Assembly: GCA_963790415.1 (NCBI GenBank)
Contig: CAWBOK010000003.1
Span: forward strand, 1-64,000
Source: JAJZQZ01 sp963790415
GTDB lineage: Bacteria > Actinomycetota > Thermoleophilia > RBG-16-64-13
Direction: 5' to 3'
DNA: 64,000 nt
Position 1 is the stretch's first letter, and each line of letters opens with the position of its first letter. The position numbers and the translations under genes are program-made. Below are positions 19,067-26,791 of this stretch, piece by piece. Below the pieces are notes generated by a model, which was not told the origin of the DNA, made no database searches, and saw only the letters and a program-made list of their open reading frames with translations.

Positions 19067-20026
19067 TCAGAACACCTTGTACTCACCTGTGGTGTGGCAG
19101 TGTGCGCAGGTGAGCGTGGAGTGGCACGCGAGGCAGAGCGTGGCGTCGCCATTCTGGACGGCAGCGGGGTGAATCTGCCACCACGGGGGGCCTCCAGGCA
19201 CGTAGCCGGGATGGTGGCAGGCCGAGCACGACTCGCTATCGGGATGACACTGCAGGCAGGTCTGACCTCCCACCTTGGCGGCCTCGTCAGAATGCCCGTC
19301 CTGCCAGTTCGCTGGGTGGGGCATGGCAATCCCGTGGCAGTCCAGGCAGAACGTAGGAGCGTGGCAGGACCCGCAGTCGCTGTCCGGTTTGGTCGCCTCC
19401 TTCGGGTGCGTGGCCCGAACGGTGACGAGTTCGGCCTGCGACGGCAGCCAACCAGGGTCTCGATGGCTTGCGGGAGTCAAGGGGAAGGAGGGGGGGTGAC
19501 AGACCGAGCACTCACCCGATGGAGCGAGGGCCTTGGTCAGGGAGTGGCAGCCGAAGCACTTCTGCATAGTAGGCCTGCGGACCCCCTCGGAAGTATGGGT
19601 CGGCACCACGTGGCAATCGTCGCACTTAGCCCCCTTTGCGAGGTGCGGGGCGTGGGCGAACGCCTTGACCAGCGCCGGATTGGACGAGGCTGCACGATCC
19701 AGCAGCGTGTGGCAGTCGGCGCAGATCGAAAAATTGCCCACCAAGAGGGCGGGGTCCACGTCTGCGGTCCTCATCCCGTTCGCAGAGTCCGATGACGTCG
19801 ACACGGTGAAGGTCGGTGTACCGGTGGCTGTCGTGGTGGGCTGTGCACTGAGCGAGGTGGTGGGAGACGACGAGGGGTCACAGCCTGCCAGTAGCAGCAG
19901 CGGCACAAGGAGTAACAGCACGCCCCACCAACCACGTCGCGCTCGGTCCGGGCGCGGACTTCCCACGCAAGCCAAGCTCGGGCGTTCTTTCACAAGCCGA
20001 GTCACCCCCAGCATCCGGACGGACAA
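19067..20026 (-). CDS. Ten-heme c-type cytochrome lipoprotein
   Basis: A 319-residue protein with ten CXXCH motifs (CADCH, CDDCH, CFGCH, CSVCH, CGSCH, CLDCH, CLQCH, CSACH, CLACH, CAHCH). A hydrophobic N-terminal segment ends in the lipobox LLAGC (Cys about 49), so it is lipid-anchored outside the cytoplasmic membrane. A Ser/Thr-rich linker (about 51-85) separates anchor and heme domain and could be glycosylated. The TTG at 20026 is long; the GTG at codon 12 would give a more usual signal peptide. Likely role: electron relay between membrane cytochromes and outer surface carriers. It is followed at once by a glycosyltransferase gene. Confidence 0.85.
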   Translation of the reverse strand: MSVRMLGVTRLVKERPSLACVGSPRPDRARRGWWGVLLLLVPLLLLAGCDPSSSPTTSLSAQPTTTATGTPTFTVSTSSDSANGMRTADVDPALLVGNFSICADCHTLLDRAASSNPALVKAFAHAPHLAKGAKCDDCHVVPTHTSEGVRRPTMQKCFGCHSLTKALAPSGECSVCHPPSFPLTPASHRDPGWLPSQAELVTVRATHPKEATKPDSDCGSCHAPTFCLDCHGIAMPHPANWQDGHSDEAAKVGGQTCLQCHPDSESCSACHHPGYVPGGPPWWQIHPAAVQNGDATLCLACHSTLTCAHCHTTGEYKVF

Positions 20027-20169
20027 GACAGGTCATCAGTATACACAACGGCCACATGCGGGATGGCACAGCCAGTCGTGCCGTCGGTGCCATCAACGAA
20101 CACGTCCGCGTTTTCGCTGAGCGACGGGACGCGGAGCCGGCCACCAACGGTCGCCCGGCATGCAACCTT

Positions 20170-20218
20170 CGTAGAAAGAGGCCGGGGGGGCCGGACCATG
20201 CGATCCGACCCCCCGGGG
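20170..20218 (-). terminator. Hairpin terminator after cytochrome copy 1
   Basis: A GC-rich inverted repeat (CCGGGGGGG...TCCGACCCCCCGG, 20182-20216) lies 26 bases past the stop of the copy-1 cytochrome. Reading leftward it is followed by CCTCTTTCT, a short T-rich run. The copy-2 gene has a matching hairpin at 21797. It may also attenuate transcription into the 10-heme gene. Confidence 0.5.
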
Positions 20219-20243
20219 TGTTGCCGACAGGAATGGATTGAGG

Positions 20244-21437
20244 CTAGAAGGTGACGCCCACTCTTCCGCCGTGGCAGTTCATGCAGGGAGCGTCGCTCTG
20301 GCTGATGACGTCGAAGTTCTGGATCAGCTCGTTGCTGGGCCAGAAGTGCGGGAAGGTGGCGCCCTGCTGCAGCACGCCGCTGCTGCGGTTGAACTTCCGG
20401 ATGTTGTGGCAGGTGGCGCAGCCGTTGCCCGCCGCGTAGACGGACTCGGTGTCGACCCCCGACGCACTCCCGGCGACGGCCGAGTAGGTGGTGGTCATGA
20501 TGTGCGAGCGGCCGTTGTGGCCCTTGTTGTTGACCGCGCCGAACTGGGCGATGCTCTCCGTGATGGCCTGCTGCACGCTGTTGTGGCAGGCGGCACCGCT
20601 GGTGCTGTTATTGCCGCAGCTCGGGAATTTCGCCTGGAACTCGGCCTGGGTGACGATCGGAGTGGCAACCCCGCTCCCGTCTACGACCTTGGTGCCGTCG
20701 TGGCAGTCCTCACAGAACTCGGCCTGGGTGGTGGTGGGGTTGTACTTGGAGCCGTAGCCCAAGCCTCCCGTGCCCCAGCCGGAGCCGACGGCCGCGGTGG
20801 TGCCCTTGGCCGGGTCGTTCTTGAGGATGTTCGGCTTGAGGGCGCCGTCCATCATGGTGTTCGCGCCGTGGACCGCGTGACAGGAGACGCAGCCTTTGTA
20901 GGATTTCAGAGACGCGGCTACGCCTTGGGGATTGTCGTGGCCGTGGGTAGCATTATGGCCCGAACGTCCGGCAGAGGCGTCCTGCACGCCGTGACCGCCG
21001 GCGGGGAGCGTCCACACGACCGTGCCGGACGGCGGAGCGCTATCGTTCGAGTAGTAGTTCGACATCGAATCCCACGGTGCATAGGCGTAAGGATCCGTCG
21101 CGAAGGCACCGGTGCCGAGGTGGCAGTAGGTGCAGGAATCGGCGGCTGAGGACCGCAGCAGTTTCTCGCTTGCATTCACATTCGTGGCAATGCCCGCGCC
21201 GTGGACGGCGTGGCAGACTTTGCACTTGCCCGATGTGGTGGAATAGCCCGCATGCGGGCTCACTGTCGCGCTGGCGTAGATGGGGCCGGTGGTCTGGTTG
21301 TAGGCGAACCTTTGATTGGTGGTGTTGTACGCCCAATAACCGCCAGACTTGGTGCCCGTCTTAGCGAACGCGGGGGCGGCCAGAACCAACATGATGGCTA
21401 TGGTCACCAGTAGCAGAACGACGATACCCTTCTTCAT
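20244..21437 (-). CDS. Secreted multiheme cytochrome c, tandem copy 1
   Basis: A 397-residue protein with signal peptide (residues 1-25, ending APAFA). It has six CXXCH motifs at about residues 72, 102, 183, 242, 340 and 385, plus one CX9CH (C274...C284-H285). Two motifs read CHAVHGA with a His three residues after the heme His, as in paired-CXXCH surface cytochromes. At least ten further His residues could serve as distal ligands. The protein between motifs is rich in Gly, Ser, Thr and Asn. No membrane anchor. The start is ATG 21437 with GGAGAG upstream. Size and heme number are close to filament-forming OmcS-type cytochromes, but fold and filament state are unproven. Confidence 0.85.
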   Translation of the reverse strand: MKKGIVVLLLVTIAIMLVLAAPAFAKTGTKSGGYWAYNTTNQRFAYNQTTGPIYASATVSPHAGYSTTSGKCKVCHAVHGAGIATNVNASEKLLRSSAADSCTYCHLGTGAFATDPYAYAPWDSMSNYYSNDSAPPSGTVVWTLPAGGHGVQDASAGRSGHNATHGHDNPQGVAASLKSYKGCVSCHAVHGANTMMDGALKPNILKNDPAKGTTAAVGSGWGTGGLGYGSKYNPTTTQAEFCEDCHDGTKVVDGSGVATPIVTQAEFQAKFPSCGNNSTSGAACHNSVQQAITESIAQFGAVNNKGHNGRSHIMTTTYSAVAGSASGVDTESVYAAGNGCATCHNIRKFNRSSGVLQQGATFPHFWPSNELIQNFDVISQSDAPCMNCHGGRVGVTF

Positions 21438-21796
21438 GTGTTGCACTCTCCTGTGACGGCCCGAGTCTCTCGTCGGGCCCGTGTCGTACATGACGACCCG
21501 CTCAACCGATCGTTTCCCAAGCAACACCTCCTTCTTGTCCCTCATGACTCCGGGTGCACCTGCCTGTCGGCATACGTTGGTTGGAGCACCTCTTGTGACA
21601 GAAGGAACAAGCAACTACTTATGAATCACAGCCGAAGAAGCATACCAACCCGCGGGAACGCAGGCAAGCGGAAAATAAATGGCGGTGGGAAGAAAGAACG
21701 CTACCTGAGCAGCAGCCGACCAGCGATCTGCTATAGCTCCAGGAAGAGGACAGCCGACCGCCGCACCACTGCCCGAACGCAAGCCTCCATGAAAAG
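21438..21796 (-). promoter_or_regulatory. Conserved 5' leader and upstream region of cytochrome copy 1
   Basis: About 280 of these bases are closely repeated upstream of copy 2 (23055-23333). Conserved blocks include GGTGCTCCAACCAACGTATG, GACAGGCAGGTGCACCCGGA and an AAGGAGGTGTTGC element about 90 bases before the ATG. The last conserved point is near 21716. The conservation may simply reflect recent duplication. Known GEMM cyclic-dinucleotide riboswitch signatures were looked for and not seen. Promoter positions were not resolved. Confidence 0.35.
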
Positions 21797-21836
21797 GCCC
21801 GGGGAGGCCGGATCTTGCGATCCGACCCCCCCGAGG
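21790..21836 (-). terminator. Hairpin terminator after cytochrome copy 2
   Basis: GGATC and GATCC arms around TTGC, extended by G-rich and C-rich arms (21798-21834), lie 25 bases downstream of the copy-2 stop. Reading leftward a GGGCCTTTTC stretch follows. Equivalent in place to the hairpin after copy 1, so each copy seems to have its own transcript end. Confidence 0.55.
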
Positions 21837-21860
21837 TGTTGCCGACAGGCATGAATCGAG

Positions 21861-23054
21861 CTAGAAGGTCACGCCCACTCTGCCGCCGTGGCAGCTCATG
21901 CAGGGAGCGTCGCTCTGGCTGATGACGTCGAAGTTCTGGATCAGCTCGTTGCTGGGCCAGAAGTGCGGGAAGGTGGCGCCCTGCTGCAGCACGCCGCTGC
22001 TGCGGTTGAATGCCGGGATGTTGTGGCAGGTGGCGCAGCCGTTGCCCGCCGCGTAGACGGACTCGGTGTCGACCCCCGACGCACTCCCGGCGACGGCCGA
22101 GTAGGTGGTGGTCATGATGTGCGAGCGGCCGTTGTGGCCCTTGTTGTTGACCGCGCCGAACTGGGCGATGCTCTCCGTGATGGCCTGCTGCACGCTGTTG
22201 TGGCAGGCGGCACCGCTGGTGCTGTTATTGCCGCAGCTCGGGAATTTCGCCTGGAACTCGGCCTGGGTGACGATCGGAGTGGCAACCCCGCTCCCGTCTA
22301 CGACCTTGGTGCCGTCGTGGCAGTCCTCACAGAACTCGGCCTGGGTGGTGGTGGGGTTGTACTTGGAGCCGTAGCCCAAGCCTCCCGTGCCCCAGCCGGA
22401 GCCGACGGCCGCGGTGGTGCCCTTGGCCGGGTCGTTCTTGAGGATGTTCGGCTTGAGGGCGCCGTCCATCATGGTGTTCGCGCCGTGGACCGCGTGACAG
22501 GAGACGCAGCCTTTGTAGGATTTCAGAGACGCGGCTACGCCTTGGGGATTGTCGTGGCCGTGGGTAGCATTATGGCCCGAACGTCCGGCAGAGGCGTCCT
22601 GCACGCCGTGGTTGGTCCATACGGGCGTGCCGGACGGCGGAGCGCTATCGTTCGAGTAGTAGTTCGACATCGAATCCCACGAGCCGGCAGGGCCAACGTA
22701 GGCGTAGGGATCCGTCGCGAAGGCACCGGTGCCCAGGTGGCAGTAGGTGCAGGAATCGGCGGCTGAGGACCGCAGTAGTTTCTCGCTCGCGTTCACATTC
22801 GTGGCAATGCCCGCGCCGTGGACGGCGTGGCAGACTTTGCACTTGCCCGATGTGGTGGAATAGCCCGCATGCGGGCTCACTGTCGCGCTGGCGTAGATGG
22901 GGCCGGTGGTCTGGTTGTAGGCGAACCTTTGATTGGTGGTGTTGTACGCCCAATAACCGCCAGACTTGGTGCCCGTCTTAGCGAACGCGGGGGCGGCCAG
23001 AACCAACATGATGGCTATGGTCACCAGTAGCAGAACGACGATACCCTTCTTCAT
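21861..23054 (-). CDS. Secreted multiheme cytochrome c, tandem copy 2
   Basis: 397 residues, almost identical to copy 1 and with the same signal peptide, six CXXCH motifs and one CX9CH. Differences seen are VGPAGSW for APW after AYA/AYV near residue 120, a shorter TPVWTNHGV segment where copy 1 has TVVWTLPAGGHGV, IPAF for IRKF after the fifth CXXCH, and CMSCH for CMNCH at the last heme. The His before GVQD is kept in both, so a possible heme ligand is conserved. Start ATG 23054 with GGAGAG upstream. It lies between copy 1 and the NHL beta-propeller gene in the same leftward group. Confidence 0.85.
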   Translation of the reverse strand: MKKGIVVLLLVTIAIMLVLAAPAFAKTGTKSGGYWAYNTTNQRFAYNQTTGPIYASATVSPHAGYSTTSGKCKVCHAVHGAGIATNVNASEKLLRSSAADSCTYCHLGTGAFATDPYAYVGPAGSWDSMSNYYSNDSAPPSGTPVWTNHGVQDASAGRSGHNATHGHDNPQGVAASLKSYKGCVSCHAVHGANTMMDGALKPNILKNDPAKGTTAAVGSGWGTGGLGYGSKYNPTTTQAEFCEDCHDGTKVVDGSGVATPIVTQAEFQAKFPSCGNNSTSGAACHNSVQQAITESIAQFGAVNNKGHNGRSHIMTTTYSAVAGSASGVDTESVYAAGNGCATCHNIPAFNRSSGVLQQGATFPHFWPSNELIQNFDVISQSDAPCMSCHGGRVGVTF

Positions 23055-23349
23055 GTGTTGCACTCTCCTGTGACGGCCTGAGTCTCTCCTCGGGCCCGTC
23101 GTAGTTTGACGACCCACCGAACTGATCCTTCCTCGGCAACACCTCCTCCCTGCCCCTCATGACTCCGGGTGCACCTGCCTGTCGGCATACGTTGGTTGGA
23201 GCACCCCTTGTGACCGAAGGAACAAGCTATCGGATGAATCAACGGCTGAAGCAGCATACCAACCCGCGGGAACGCAGGCAAGCGGAAAATAAATGGCGGT
23301 GGGAAGAAAGAACGCTACCTGAGCAGCACACCCTGAGGGTCACCACGGA
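23055..23349 (-). promoter_or_regulatory. 5' leader of cytochrome copy 2
   Basis: Close copy of the leader in front of copy 1 up to about 23333, including the AGGAGGTGTTGC element and the GGAGAG ribosome site. Differences are mainly single-base changes between 23090 and 23160. A small upstream frame seen in copy 1 is not kept in frame here, so it is probably not translated. Confidence 0.35.
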
Positions 23350-24396
23350 CTACCCGCCGCCACCGACCGCCTGCACCGGGGCCGCCCCGGCCTGATCCTG
23401 CCACGCGGCGATGGCCTGCTTCGGGTCGACGGCGATGATCTGAACCCGTGCATTACCCCATTCGGTCACCGCGAGTTGCTCTCCCGTAGTCGCGGCGATC
23501 ATGGTCGGGTACTCGAACTGCCCGTCGGCCGTGCCCATCTCGCCCAGTTGCGCCACTTCCTCGCCCTTCGTGTTGAGCACGTGGACGATGCCGTCCAGGG
23601 GGTCGGCTACGAACAGGTAGCCTTGAGCAAACGCCATCCCCCCGGCCAGTCCAAAGCGGCGAGTGGGGCTCGCGTCGTTCATGCCGGCGGGAGGTTCCCC
23701 GAAGATCCAGAGCGTCCTGCCTTGCTCGTCCATGCCTTTCACCCGCAGGTTGTTGCCGTCGCTGACGAAGACAGTGCCCGTGTCAGGGTCGAAGGCGATG
23801 CCGTTCGGGTTGGCGAACTGCTCCCTGTCCTTGCCGTAGGTTCCCCAGCTCGCCAACTGATCCAAGTTCGGCAGCGCGAGGACTTTGACCGACTGCGCGG
23901 TCGTCACGAACATCCGACTGCCGGAGATGGTCAACGCCAGCGGCTGGGCGTCGACCTTGACCGACCGCAGGTACTTTCCATCGGGGGAGTACACCACGAT
24001 CCGGGAATCGGGCGGCGGCGCACCGTCACTTACGTAGACATTGCCGGCGCTATCCACCGCGACCCCGGTGGGTCCGTTCAGTTGCTCCGGGTTCATGCCA
24101 CGCGAGCCGAAGAGCCGCTGGAGCTCACCCGTCGGCGTCATCTGGATGACCTGGGACCGGTCTTTGTCGACCACGTAGAGCGACCCGTTGCGATAGACCG
24201 CGCCGAACGGACGACGAAACAGCTCGTCGGGCTTGGTGCCCCAGCCGTAGAGGGTGCGGACGTGCCTAAAGCCCGGCGTCTCCGCCTCCGCGGGCCCAGC
24301 CGTGGACTGCTGGAAGACCAGGAAGCCCACGATAAGGGCGGCCAATACTATAAGCAGGAAGACCAGGATCACTATCAGGAACCGTCGGCGGGTCAT
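23350..24396 (-). CDS. Membrane-anchored NHL-repeat beta-propeller protein
   Basis: 348 residues. An N-terminal membrane helix (about 6-28) is followed by six-bladed propeller-type repeats with family phrases: FRRPFGAVYRNGSLYVVDKD, LNGPTGVAVDSAGNVYVSDG, FANPNGIAFDPDTGTVFVSDGN, and FEYPTMIAA...AVTEWGNARVQ. NHL propellers act as protein-protein scaffolds outside the cell. It sits between the TPR protein and the twin cytochromes, all leftward, which suggests a role in export, assembly or anchoring of the cytochromes. No heme motif or catalytic site is seen. Confidence 0.8.
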   Translation of the reverse strand: MTRRRFLIVILVFLLIVLAALIVGFLVFQQSTAGPAEAETPGFRHVRTLYGWGTKPDELFRRPFGAVYRNGSLYVVDKDRSQVIQMTPTGELQRLFGSRGMNPEQLNGPTGVAVDSAGNVYVSDGAPPPDSRIVVYSPDGKYLRSVKVDAQPLALTISGSRMFVTTAQSVKVLALPNLDQLASWGTYGKDREQFANPNGIAFDPDTGTVFVSDGNNLRVKGMDEQGRTLWIFGEPPAGMNDASPTRRFGLAGGMAFAQGYLFVADPLDGIVHVLNTKGEEVAQLGEMGTADGQFEYPTMIAATTGEQLAVTEWGNARVQIIAVDPKQAIAAWQDQAGAAPVQAVGGGG

Positions 24397-24451
24397 TCTT
24401 TTCCTCCGGCTGAAGGCTGTGTGTGGCTACTGTATGAAGGCGTGGGTGCTA

Positions 24452-25429
24452 TTACAGGGAGTCCAAGCCGGCCTTGGCCTCTTCGTTGGCCGGGTCGACG
24501 GAGAGCGCAGCCTGGTAGGCGTTTCTGGCGCCGTTGGTGTCGCCTATCATCACTCGGAAATCGCCGAGCGCGACCTGCACCCACGCGAGCTTCGGCGATT
24601 CCTTCGCCGCCTGCTCCATCAACCGGCGTGCTTCATCCTTGTTCCCCGCCTGCCAAGCAGCCTTGGCCAACTGGTAGTCGGCGGGTCCGGTCTTCATGGC
24701 TTGCAGAGCGACAAGTGCCGACTCGAGGTCGGGGATGTATCGGAGAGCCTCACCGTAGGAAGCGGCCGCGTCGTCCTTCTTGCCGATCTGCTCCTGCAGG
24801 CTTGCAAGTTGGACGATGATGTCCGTGTTGGTCGGATCGGCAGCCTGCGCGACCTTCAGGTTCTCGATAGCTGCTGCCAGTTTCCCCTCCGCTTCGTCTA
24901 TCACCGCCAGGACCAGGGTCGCTCTCGCATACATTCCGGTGGAATTCGCGTCCTTCTTCCGGATCTCTTCCAGCAGTACGCGGGCCTGCTTCAAGTCCCC
25001 ACTGCCCCGCAACGCGTCGGCCTTCGCCAACTTCGCCTCAAGGGACGTGGAGTCGAGCTTGACCGCCTTGTTCGCGTAGAGCAGCGCTTGTTCGTACTCC
25101 CCGGCCAAGACGCTCGTGCTCGCTGCCGCCATCTGGGCTCCGATGTTCCTCGGATTTGCCTGGGCGGTGGCCACCGCGATGACGGCATCGCGCTGTTCCA
25201 CGCTCTGTAGTGGCCGGCTGTTCACGGTAAGCAGTGATCTGACGAACAGGCCCAGGACGGCGAATGAGGCCAGGCTCACGATGACGATGCCGACGATCAG
25301 CAGACGATTGCCACGCTTCCGCCTTGAACTCTTGGTGCTGGAGCTCTTGGTGGAAGATGCAGGGGGACGGTCGGAGAGGGTCGGGGACTCTTCGACAGTC
25401 GGGGACTCTTCTTCCATGCTGCCTTCCAT
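24452..25429 (-). CDS. TPR-repeat membrane protein
   Basis: 325 residues. A Ser/Glu/Pro/Lys-rich cytosolic start leads to one membrane helix (about 43-65). About seven helical TPR-like repeats follow (for example GEYEQALLYANKAVKLDSTS and GDTNGARNAYQAALSVDPAN). TPR domains hold multiprotein assemblies together. It is the first gene of the leftward cytochrome group, 55 bases upstream of the NHL gene, and is divergent from the 12-heme genes. A likely assembly factor; direct function unknown. Confidence 0.75.
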   Translation of the reverse strand: MEGSMEEESPTVEESPTLSDRPPASSTKSSSTKSSRRKRGNRLLIVGIVIVSLASFAVLGLFVRSLLTVNSRPLQSVEQRDAVIAVATAQANPRNIGAQMAAASTSVLAGEYEQALLYANKAVKLDSTSLEAKLAKADALRGSGDLKQARVLLEEIRKKDANSTGMYARATLVLAVIDEAEGKLAAAIENLKVAQAADPTNTDIIVQLASLQEQIGKKDDAAASYGEALRYIPDLESALVALQAMKTGPADYQLAKAAWQAGNKDEARRLMEQAAKESPKLAWVQVALGDFRVMIGDTNGARNAYQAALSVDPANEEAKAGLDSL

Positions 25430-25632
25430 GCTACTTGCCTACTTTCTCATGATTCCAGGAATCCGCTCGGGATGTGCCGGCTCCAAGTTCCTGGTCGTTG
25501 CGGCAATCTTCACAAGATACGGTCGGATGCCTCGGGCAGGCGTCCGGGCGGCGGAACCAGCGAGGGGAGTGTAGCCGTCTCGAATGGAGCTGACAAGGGC
25601 TCTGTCGGGCTGATAGACTGAGCCCCCCGCTC
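25430..25632. promoter_or_regulatory. Divergent intergenic region of the cytochrome island
   Basis: About 200 bases between the leftward TPR/NHL/cytochrome genes and the rightward 12-heme genes. It must contain promoters for both sides, and a shared regulator would act here. No clear -35/-10 pair or operator palindrome was resolved by eye. Confidence 0.3.
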
Positions 25633-26784
25633 GTGAAACTGGTCACGCGCGGTTCTGGTCGTCCGGCAGCGAGGGGCGTGCAAAGGTCGTTGAGCACAAG
25701 CGAGCCCACATCAGTCTCTCCGGGCAGGCGGCATCCTTCCATCCGTCGCCTGGGCTTGATCGCGGTTGTGGTCGTGTGCGTGCTCTTCCTTGTTCTGGAG
25801 TTCCTCTTCGCCGTCTCCGCCGTGTCGCAATCCGGCTGCGGCCTCTGCCACGTGCCCTCACAGGCGACCGACGACCTCTCGCACTCGCCCCATGCGGGGA
25901 TCGCCTGCAGCAGCTGCCACAAGCTCCCCGGTCTTTCCGGCGCCGCCCGCTACAACCTTCAGGCAGCCGACCACTTCCTCACCTGGCTCACTCGTCGCCC
26001 GGCCTCGTCGGGCGGTCAGGCCCGCCCACTAGACTCTTCCGCCTGCCCTCGTTGTCATGAAGGCCTGGCGCAGGGGGTCGTGACCGTCGACGGTATCAGG
26101 ATGAGCCATAAGGAGGTCATGGAGTCCGCTGAAGGAGACAGCCCCGGCGGTATTTCCTGCACCGGCTGTCACGCTCAGGTGGCCCACACCCCAGCCCCGG
26201 GCGGTGTCGCCTCGCTCGACCCTCACTCTACATGCGTGGGGTGCCATGATGGATTGACCGCCTCCAAAGAGTGCGTGACCTGCCACATGGGCGCCGGCGC
26301 CACGCAACTGGCGAGCGGAGCGACGTCTGTGGATCCCCATCCCGCGGGGTGGGCCGACCGGCATGGCATGGGTGACCAGTCGACCTGCTCCCTCTGTCAT
26401 CCCAGCGCGTATTGTCAGGGCTGCCACAAGGTCGCACTGCCGCACGATCCAGAGACGTACATCTACACTCACGGGGAGGAAGCCGCCTCAGCAGGCGAGG
26501 CGTGTCTGTCGTGTCACAGCCAGACCGCGTGCGACGGCTGCCACAAGATGCCCATGCCTCACAGCGCTGACTACCTGAAGCAACACGGGGAAGACGCCCT
26601 GGACCGCGGCACCGACGTGTGTGTGGGCTGTCATGCCCCGGCCGGGTGCGACACGTGTCACGAGCGGCACATCCACCCCGGCGTGCCTGATTCCGTCAAG
26701 AAGAAGTTGGCTGCGCAGTCAAGCCCGACCGGGCATTCCGCCCCGGCCACCTCCACGACGAGCACGACTATCCCGGGATCGTAG
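25633..26784 (+). CDS. Membrane-anchored 12-heme c-type cytochrome A
   Basis: 383 residues from GTG 25633. A single membrane helix (about 39-62) is followed outside by twelve CXXCH motifs (CGLCH, CSSCH, CPRCH, CTGCH, CVGCH, CVTCH, CSLCH, CQGCH, CLSCH, CDGCH, CVGCH, CDTCH). The first two motifs lie close behind the helix with His between, as in NapC/NirT-type quinol-oxidising cytochromes. The C-terminus ends in a Thr/Ser/Pro-rich tail. Probable task: take electrons from menaquinol or a partner and pass them to the surface cytochromes. Eight bases separate it from the next 12-heme gene. Confidence 0.85.
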   Translation: MKLVTRGSGRPAARGVQRSLSTSEPTSVSPGRRHPSIRRLGLIAVVVVCVLFLVLEFLFAVSAVSQSGCGLCHVPSQATDDLSHSPHAGIACSSCHKLPGLSGAARYNLQAADHFLTWLTRRPASSGGQARPLDSSACPRCHEGLAQGVVTVDGIRMSHKEVMESAEGDSPGGISCTGCHAQVAHTPAPGGVASLDPHSTCVGCHDGLTASKECVTCHMGAGATQLASGATSVDPHPAGWADRHGMGDQSTCSLCHPSAYCQGCHKVALPHDPETYIYTHGEEAASAGEACLSCHSQTACDGCHKMPMPHSADYLKQHGEDALDRGTDVCVGCHAPAGCDTCHERHIHPGVPDSVKKKLAAQSSPTGHSAPATSTTSTTIPGS

Positions 26785-26791
26785 AGAGACC

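Larger units (their letters stand above)
20195..23333. repeat. Tandem direct duplication of a 1.6 kb cytochrome unit
   Basis: Unit 1 runs about 20195-21716 and unit 2 about 21812-23333. Each holds a leader, the 397-codon cytochrome gene and a terminator hairpin. A block of about 590 bases (20401-20993 and 22018-22610) appears identical base for base. Flanking parts differ by scattered substitutions and by a compensating four-codon gain and loss around codons 120-150. Patchy identity of this kind suggests recent duplication or gene conversion, or a collapsed repeat problem in assembly. Confidence 0.9.

Noticed and set aside
17853..19172. A 439-codon plus-strand frame opposite the glycosyltransferases
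   Set aside because: The opposite strand has clear GT4 donor-site motifs; this frame has none.
20238..21149. Long open frame (about 300 codons) on the plus strand opposite cytochrome copy 1, and its twin at 21888-22766
   Set aside because: It is the complement of a GC-rich cytochrome gene with signal peptide, heme motifs and ribosome site on the other strand. The plus-strand text has no domain, and its conservation is explained by the duplication.
21437..21530. Short upstream open frame after the AAGGAGGTGTTG element that would overlap the cytochrome ATG
   Set aside because: The frame is lost by a one-base length difference in the copy-2 leader.
21435..21614. Longer start of cytochrome copy 1 (456 residues in all)
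   Set aside because: The extension is not kept in the same frame in copy 2, and the internal ATG has a good ribosome site and a perfect signal peptide directly after it.
21438..21720. Cyclic-dinucleotide (GEMM) riboswitch in the cytochrome leader
   Set aside because: Expected GGCAAACC-type and GACGCAAAGC-type core sequences were not found.
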